A DNA stretch of 64,000 bases. It comes from an uncultured Bacteroides sp. (GTDB lineage: Bacteria > Bacteroidota > Bacteroidia > Bacteroidales > Bacteroidaceae). The notes beneath the pieces are model-generated. The model made no database searches. It was given only the letters and a program-made list of their open reading frames with translations, and was not told the origin of the DNA. The translations under genes were made by a program, and so were the position numbers. Below, in pieces: positions 59,434-64,000 of the stretch; position 1 is the first letter of the stretch; the number at the start of each line of letters is the position of its first letter. The stretch spans positions 1 through 64,000 of the forward strand of contig CAJKXC010000002.1 of NCBI GenBank assembly GCA_905203765.1, given 5' to 3'.

Positions 59434-60585
59434 ATGAAAACAACTAAAACCGGAAAAAGAATGAGTAGGGAAGAAAGCGTACAACATTTCCTCGACTTGA
59501 TAAAGAAGTCGCGTCGTGGTAAGTTCAAGATCTATATCGGCATGATTGCCGGTGTGGGCAAGTCCTACCGTATGCTTCAGGAGGCGCACGACCTGCTGGA
59601 TAATGGGGTAGATGTGCAAATCGGCTATATCGAAACGCACGGACGTGCCGGGACGGAAGCATTGCTGGAGGGGCTGCCCGTCATTCCGCGGCGCCGGATA
59701 TTCTACAAGAGCAAGGAACTGGAAGAAATGGACCTGGATGCCATTATCCGCCTGCATCCCGAAATCGTGATTGTGGATGAACTGGCGCATACCAATGTGG
59801 AAGGCAGTCGCAATGAGAAGCGTTGGCAGGATGTGATGGATTTGTTGGACGAAGGCATCAACGTCATTTCTGCCGTCAACATCCAGCACATCGAAGGCAT
59901 CAATGAAGAAGTACAGGGCATCTCCGGCATCGAAGTAAAAGAACGCATCCCCGACAGCGTACTGGAAGAGGCTGACGAAGTGGTGAACATCGACCTGACG
60001 GCAGAAGAACTGATAGCCCGGTTGAAAGCAGGCAAGATTTATAAACCGGATAAAGTACCGCTTGCCCTGAACAACTTCTTCAAGACGGAGAATATCCTGC
60101 AACTGCGTGAATTGGCATTGAAGGAAGTGGCGCTACGTGTGGAGAAGAAAGTGGAGAACGAGGTAGTTGTCTCTTGTGTCGGTGTACGCCATGAGAAGTT
60201 CCTGGCGTGCATCAGCAGCCAGGAAAAGACGCCGCGGCACATCATTCGCAAAGCGGCGCGCCTGGCCACACGGTATAATACTACTTTCATTGCCCTCTAT
60301 GTGCAGACTCCGGGCGAGAGTTCCGACCGTATCGGTTTGGCGAGTCAGCGCCATTTGCTGAATCATTTCAAGCTGGTGACTGAGTTGGGGGGCGAGGTCG
60401 TCCAGGTGCAGTCGCGGGATGTCCTGGGCAGCATTGTTGCCATCTGCAAAGAGAAGCAGATAACCTCTGTCTGCATGGGCAGTCCTTCATTCCGTCTGCC
60501 CGAATCGCTGTTCATGCTCTTGAAATATAGAAAATTTGTGAGCGATTTGGCGCAAGCAAACATAGATTTGATTATACTTGCATAA
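59434..60585 (+). CDS. KdpD N-terminal/USP sensor protein without kinase domain
   Basis: 383 residues from the ATG at 59434 (an upstream GTG in frame is less likely). KdpD domain (about 25-235) with Walker A GMIAGVGKS (36-44) and VDELAHTN, followed by a universal-stress-protein-like domain (about 245-383, ISSQEKTPRHI... FIALYV). Ordinary KdpD continues with four membrane helices, GAF and histidine kinase; here it stops. The kinase is the next gene, 20 nt downstream, so the sensor is split in two. USP domains of some KdpD proteins bind c-di-AMP; whether this one does is open. Confidence 0.9.
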   Translation: MKTTKTGKRMSREESVQHFLDLIKKSRRGKFKIYIGMIAGVGKSYRMLQEAHDLLDNGVDVQIGYIETHGRAGTEALLEGLPVIPRRRIFYKSKELEEMDLDAIIRLHPEIVIVDELAHTNVEGSRNEKRWQDVMDLLDEGINVISAVNIQHIEGINEEVQGISGIEVKERIPDSVLEEADEVVNIDLTAEELIARLKAGKIYKPDKVPLALNNFFKTENILQLRELALKEVALRVEKKVENEVVVSCVGVRHEKFLACISSQEKTPRHIIRKAARLATRYNTTFIALYVQTPGESSDRIGLASQRHLLNHFKLVTELGGEVVQVQSRDVLGSIVAICKEKQITSVCMGSPSFRLPESLFMLLKYRKFVSDLAQANIDLIILA

Positions 60586-60605
60586 TTTTTAATACTTGGA
60601 GCATT

Positions 60606-62045
60606 ATGAATATTCGCACAAAATTGATACTTAGCGTAGGGATATTGGCAGGAATGATAATTCTGCTGGTTGCCCTTTCGGTCGTTAATCTCCAAATATT
60701 AACGGCAACGGAGCCGGATAGCCCTGCGGCTATGCCCGGGTTGCAGCGTGCATTGCTATGGATTTCCGTTACGGGCGGTGTCTGCATCCTTGCCAGCATC
60801 ATCCTGTTGGTATGGCTTCCGCGCTCCATCAGCAAGCCTATCCAGGAACTGACGCGCGGCATTCTTGAAATAGCCAACCATAATTATAAGAAACGTCTCG
60901 ACATGAGCGGGCACGAAGAGTTCCGTGAAGTGGCGGACAGCTTTAACCGTATGGCGGAACGACTGATGGAGTATCGTGCCAGTACGTTGAACGATATCCT
61001 TGCAGCTAAGAAGTTCCTCGAAGCCATTGTGAACAGCATCAATGAACCTATCATCGGGCTGAACCGGGAACGGGAGATTCTTTTTGTCAACAATGAAGCA
61101 TTGACGGTGCTGAACCTGAAGCGTGAGGATATTATCCGCCATTCTGCCGAAGAACTCTCTTTGAAGAATGACTTGCTTCGCCGCCTGGTTCGTGAACTGG
61201 TTACTCCGAGCGAGAAGAAGGAACCGCTGAAGATTTATGCGGATAACAAAGAGAGCTATTTCAAGGCTTCCTATATCACGATTCAGAATACGGAGGCGGA
61301 CGCCGACGAACCACAGAACCTGGGCGATGTGATCCTGCTGAAGAACATCACTGAATTCAAGGAGCTGGACAGTGCAAAGACCACCTTCATCTCGACCATC
61401 TCCCATGAACTGAAGACGCCAATCTCTGCCATCCTGATGAGTTTGCAGTTGTTGGAGGACAAACGGGTGGGAGCGCTAAATGATGAGCAGGAGCAACTCT
61501 CCAAGAGCATCAAGGAGAATGCCGACCGCCTGCTCGGAATCACCGGCGAACTGCTGAACATGACACAAGTTGAGGCAGGCAAGTTGCAGATGATGCCTAA
61601 GATTACGAAGCCCATCGAACTGATAGAGTATGCCATCAAAGCCAACCAGGTGCAGGCGGACCGATTCAACATCCAGATTGAAGCGGAATATCCGGAAGAA
61701 AAGATGCCCAAGCTCTTTGTCGACAGCGAGAAGATAGCCTGGGTACTCACCAATCTGTTGAGCAACGCCATCCGCTACTCCAAGGAGAACGGACGGGTGG
61801 TTATCGGTGCCCGCCATGAGGACGGCTTTGTCGAAATGTATGTCCAGGACTTCGGCAAAGGCATCGACCCGCGCTATCATCAAAGCATCTTCGACCGCTA
61901 CTTCCGGGTGCCCGGAACCAAAGTGCAGGGCAGTGGCTTGGGCTTGTCTATCTCCAAGGATTTTGTAGAAGCTCATGGCGGCACGCTGACCGTTCAGAGT
62001 GAGTTGGGGAAGGGAAGCTGCTTTATTATCCGGCTGAAAGCATGA
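60606..62045 (+). CDS. Sensor histidine kinase (HAMP-PAS-HisKA-HATPase)
   Basis: 479 residues. Membrane helices about 6-28 and 50-70 with a short periplasmic loop, HAMP (about 70-122), PAS (about 133-255), HisKA with H267 in STISHELKTP, HATPase with N-box LLSNAIRYS, DFGKGID and GSGLGLSI. It carries the kinase half missing from the KdpD-like neighbour. The NtrC-type regulator upstream of kdp is the likely partner. Last gene of the kdp group. Confidence 0.93.
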   Translation: MNIRTKLILSVGILAGMIILLVALSVVNLQILTATEPDSPAAMPGLQRALLWISVTGGVCILASIILLVWLPRSISKPIQELTRGILEIANHNYKKRLDMSGHEEFREVADSFNRMAERLMEYRASTLNDILAAKKFLEAIVNSINEPIIGLNREREILFVNNEALTVLNLKREDIIRHSAEELSLKNDLLRRLVRELVTPSEKKEPLKIYADNKESYFKASYITIQNTEADADEPQNLGDVILLKNITEFKELDSAKTTFISTISHELKTPISAILMSLQLLEDKRVGALNDEQEQLSKSIKENADRLLGITGELLNMTQVEAGKLQMMPKITKPIELIEYAIKANQVQADRFNIQIEAEYPEEKMPKLFVDSEKIAWVLTNLLSNAIRYSKENGRVVIGARHEDGFVEMYVQDFGKGIDPRYHQSIFDRYFRVPGTKVQGSGLGLSISKDFVEAHGGTLTVQSELGKGSCFIIRLKA

Positions 62046-62078
62046 TTTGAAATCGAACTTTAAAAATAAGATAGAATT

Positions 62079-62777
62079 ATGAAGAATTTATTTGCTTGTG
62101 TTTTGTTGATGACAACCGTTTTGTCGGTTACTGAATTGAGTGCCCAGAACCGCGACTGGGCCAATCTGAATCGCTATGAAAAGGAGAATATCGAGTTGCA
62201 ACAGCAGGAGAACAACGGTAAGCGGGTTGTTTTCATGGGGAACTCCATTACAGAAGGTTGGGTGAACATTCACCCCGATTTCTTCAAGAATAACGGCTAT
62301 ATAGGGAGAGGCATCAGCGGACAAACCTCTTACCAATTCCTGGTACGTTTTCGTGAAGATGTAATCAACCTTTCTCCGGCGGTTGTAGTAATCAATGCCG
62401 CCACCAATGACGTGGCGGAAAACACGGGCGCTTACAACGAAGACCGCACCTTCGGCAACATCGTCTCCATGGTAGAGCTTGCCCAAGCCAACAATATAAA
62501 AGTAATCCTCACCACCACGCTCCCCGCCGCTGCCTTTGGCTGGAACAAGAGCATTACAGATGCACCGCAGAAAATTGCCGCCCTCAATGCCCGCCTGCAG
62601 CAGTACGCCAAGAAGAACCGCATCCCCTTTGTCGATTATTACTCGGAAATGGTAGTTGGAGAAAACAAAGCGTTGAGTCCTCAATATACCAAAGATGGTG
62701 TACATCCTACTGCCGAGGGATATGATGTAATGGAGGAGTTGGTTCAGAAGGCCATCGCCAAGGTACTCCGTAAATAG
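62079..62777 (+). CDS. Secreted SGNH/GDSL hydrolase
   Basis: 232 residues with signal peptide (ending LSAQ). Blocks FMGNSITEGW (Ser), GRGISGQTS (Gly), INAATND (Asn), DGVHPTAEGY (Asp-x-x-His). Resembles the platelet-activating-factor acetylhydrolase/rhamnogalacturonan acetylesterase-like group of Bacteroidetes esterases. Substrate unknown. 33 nt after the kinase gene on the same strand, but the function seems unrelated to potassium. Confidence 0.87.
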   Translation: MKNLFACVLLMTTVLSVTELSAQNRDWANLNRYEKENIELQQQENNGKRVVFMGNSITEGWVNIHPDFFKNNGYIGRGISGQTSYQFLVRFREDVINLSPAVVVINAATNDVAENTGAYNEDRTFGNIVSMVELAQANNIKVILTTTLPAAAFGWNKSITDAPQKIAALNARLQQYAKKNRIPFVDYYSEMVVGENKALSPQYTKDGVHPTAEGYDVMEELVQKAIAKVLRK

Positions 62778-62815
62778 GAGAAACTAATTAGGCCGGTACC
62801 GCGTATCCTATTCTT

Positions 62816-63682
62816 TTATTTCTTGCGGTATTGCTGCGGAGACATTCCGGTCTGTTTTCTGAAGAATGTACCGAAGGAAGAAGCATTGGGGAAATTGAAG
62901 AAATCGGCTATTTCCTGAATGCTTTTTTGCGTGTTCTTGAGCAGCGAGATGCTTTTGCGGATGATGGACTTGAACACCAGCTCCTGCACTGTGAGCCCGC
63001 ATACAGACTTGGACAGGGCGGAGAGATATTTGGGCGACAAGCAGAGTTTGTCTGCATAGAACCCTACTCCGCGCTGTTCCGTGTAATGCTTTTCTATCGT
63101 CTGAATCAACCGTATAAAGATTTCGTGCTTATGCCCTACGGATGTTTTCAGGTTCATAAGCTTACGGTTGTAGATGGAACAAATCCGGTAGGTCAGTCCC
63201 AGGAGCAGCAGTTTCTGTTCATAGCGGTTGAAGATGCTGTCTTCCATATACAGGGTGTTGTCCAGCAATGACATGTATTTCAGCACTTCTTCTTCGTCGC
63301 CGGTGTTCCACACGTAGCAGGGCTCCGTGCGGAGTTGCATATACAAGTACATGGACAGCACCGAATTGCCGATGATATCCCGTATCGGCTCTATCTGATA
63401 AACAAGGATGAATAGCTGTAAGCCTTCCGATTCCTCGAGCGCTTGAAAGAGCGAGCCCTCGGGGATGAAAAGCGTTTCGCCTGCCTGGCCGGAGAACGAC
63501 TTCCGGTTAAGGGAGAATGCGAAACTGCCCTGCGTGCAGACAACCAGGCCTGCCCCTTTTATCAGGAACGGTTCCTTCAGGGAGGTGGGGAAGGTGCAGA
63601 CCATGCCTTCCGAACTACATATGTTTTCCCCGCTTAATAAAGCATGGTTCAGACGGGATAAGCGTTTTTGCTGAGCATCCAT
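62816..63682 (-). CDS. AraC-family transcriptional regulator
   Basis: 288 residues. N-terminal sensing domain (about 25-160), C-terminal HTH_18 (about 190-285: VGFYADKLCLSPKYLSALSKSVCG in pieces; EIADFFNFPNASSFGTFFRKQTGMSP in pieces). Head-to-tail with the MFS gene on the same strand. Bacteroides efflux operons often carry such a regulator, so control of the neighbouring MFS pump is plausible. Confidence 0.9.
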   Translation of the reverse strand: MDAQQKRLSRLNHALLSGENICSSEGMVCTFPTSLKEPFLIKGAGLVVCTQGSFAFSLNRKSFSGQAGETLFIPEGSLFQALEESEGLQLFILVYQIEPIRDIIGNSVLSMYLYMQLRTEPCYVWNTGDEEEVLKYMSLLDNTLYMEDSIFNRYEQKLLLLGLTYRICSIYNRKLMNLKTSVGHKHEIFIRLIQTIEKHYTEQRGVGFYADKLCLSPKYLSALSKSVCGLTVQELVFKSIIRKSISLLKNTQKSIQEIADFFNFPNASSFGTFFRKQTGMSPQQYRKK

Positions 63683-63714
63683 AACATACGAAGATTACAA
63701 GTTCTAAAACGTTG

Positions 63715-64000
63715 CTAAGTTAGTAATTTCCGTTTAGGATAGGGAATAACGAGTGCAAATATCATACAAAAAAGACAAGCGTACAGCGTCCACCCCGCTA
63801 TCTCTTTCACGGCAGAGAGTGTAGCCTGCACCTGAATGCGTCCTTTGGTAGACATGACCGCCATGTTCACAGCCTCTTGCTTGCTCCTTCCTTGGTATTG
63901 CATTCCTTGCACGGTTTGCCGGAACGACGCCGATGCCTCGGGATGCAGCATATCCACGTCCTGCGCATAGCGGGTGACGTAGTGTTGCTGGCGCTCCTGC
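63715..64000 (-). CDS. MFS efflux protein, C-terminal part (cut by window edge)
   Basis: About 95 codons, open to the window edge. Ends with a membrane helix (AGWTLYACLFCMIFALVIPYP) and a basic tail KRKLLT, preceded by a soluble stretch HPEASASFRQTVQGMQYQGRS. This is the layout of the C-terminus of Bacteroides DHA2 (EmrB/QacA-like, 14-helix) transporters. The rest is outside. Confidence 0.7.
   Translation of the reverse strand, partial: QERQQHYVTRYAQDVDMLHPEASASFRQTVQGMQYQGRSKQEAVNMAVMSTKGRIQVQATLSAVKEIAGWTLYACLFCMIFALVIPYPKRKLLT

Overview
The window is a chromosomal segment of a gut-type Bacteroides. Evidence for this is the SusC/SusD pair, the -7 promoter boxes of the form TAnnTTTG in front of many genes, the Bacteroides-type malate dehydrogenase and L19 genes, and lipoprotein signal peptides of Bacteroides style. 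The species cannot be settled from the sequence alone. No phage, integrase, transposase, CRISPR or rRNA was seen.

Layout. 1-3.4 kb: the 5' part of tRNA-Phe, malate dehydrogenase, a CvfB-like S1 protein and a serine-rich secreted protein. 3.4-9.3 kb (minus strand): a five-gene tripartite export operon (MacB-like ATPase, two FtsX-type permeases, MacA-like adaptor, TolC-like channel). 9.4-13.2 kb: a ROK sugar kinase, a secreted protein of unknown function, and rplS. 13.5-21.3 kb: a 5'-nucleotidase split into two genes, then two tandem ~1000-residue NagZ-like/serine-hydrolase fusions. 21.4-24.2 kb (minus): a beta-barrel protein, a DUF4136 lipoprotein and an aldo/keto reductase.

24.3-50.4 kb is a beta-mannan (galacto/glucomannan) utilisation locus: GH27, GH3, GH2, AraC regulator, CE7 esterase, GH5, SusC, SusD, two surface glycan-binding proteins, two GH26 mannanases, GH130 mannosylglucose phosphorylase, a GPH-family symporter, cellobiose/mannobiose 2-epimerase and an SGNH esterase. 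Mannan would be bound and cut at the surface, imported through SusCD and stripped of galactose and acetyl groups. Mannobiose would then be taken up, epimerised to mannosyl-glucose and phosphorolysed to mannose-1-phosphate plus glucose. Four promoters in the locus share a GATA-N6-TATC operator (GATAAAATAGTATCATT-like). In all four an operator copy lies exactly 19 bp before the TAnnTTTG box, although the copy at the GH27 promoter is degenerate. This is the likely regulon signature.

50.4-62 kb: aspartate kinase (minus), an NtrC-type sigma54 activator, and a kdpFABC potassium-pump operon. The kdp operon also carries an outer-membrane barrel gene and a split KdpD: a KdpD-N/USP protein plus a separate HAMP-PAS histidine kinase. 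A near-consensus sigma54 promoter lies in front of kdp, so the normal KdpD/KdpE system seems to be replaced by an NtrC-type circuit. 62-64 kb: an SGNH hydrolase, an AraC regulator, and the C-terminal end of an MFS efflux protein cut by the window edge.

The most unusual signal is non-coding. Four intergenic regions hold tandem arrays with exactly the same 22-bp period but unrelated unit sequences. Each array begins 6-84 nt after a stop codon, and in three of the four an intrinsic terminator follows. Other intergenic regions hold 7-bp or 8-bp period repeats, some of which run into stop codons.
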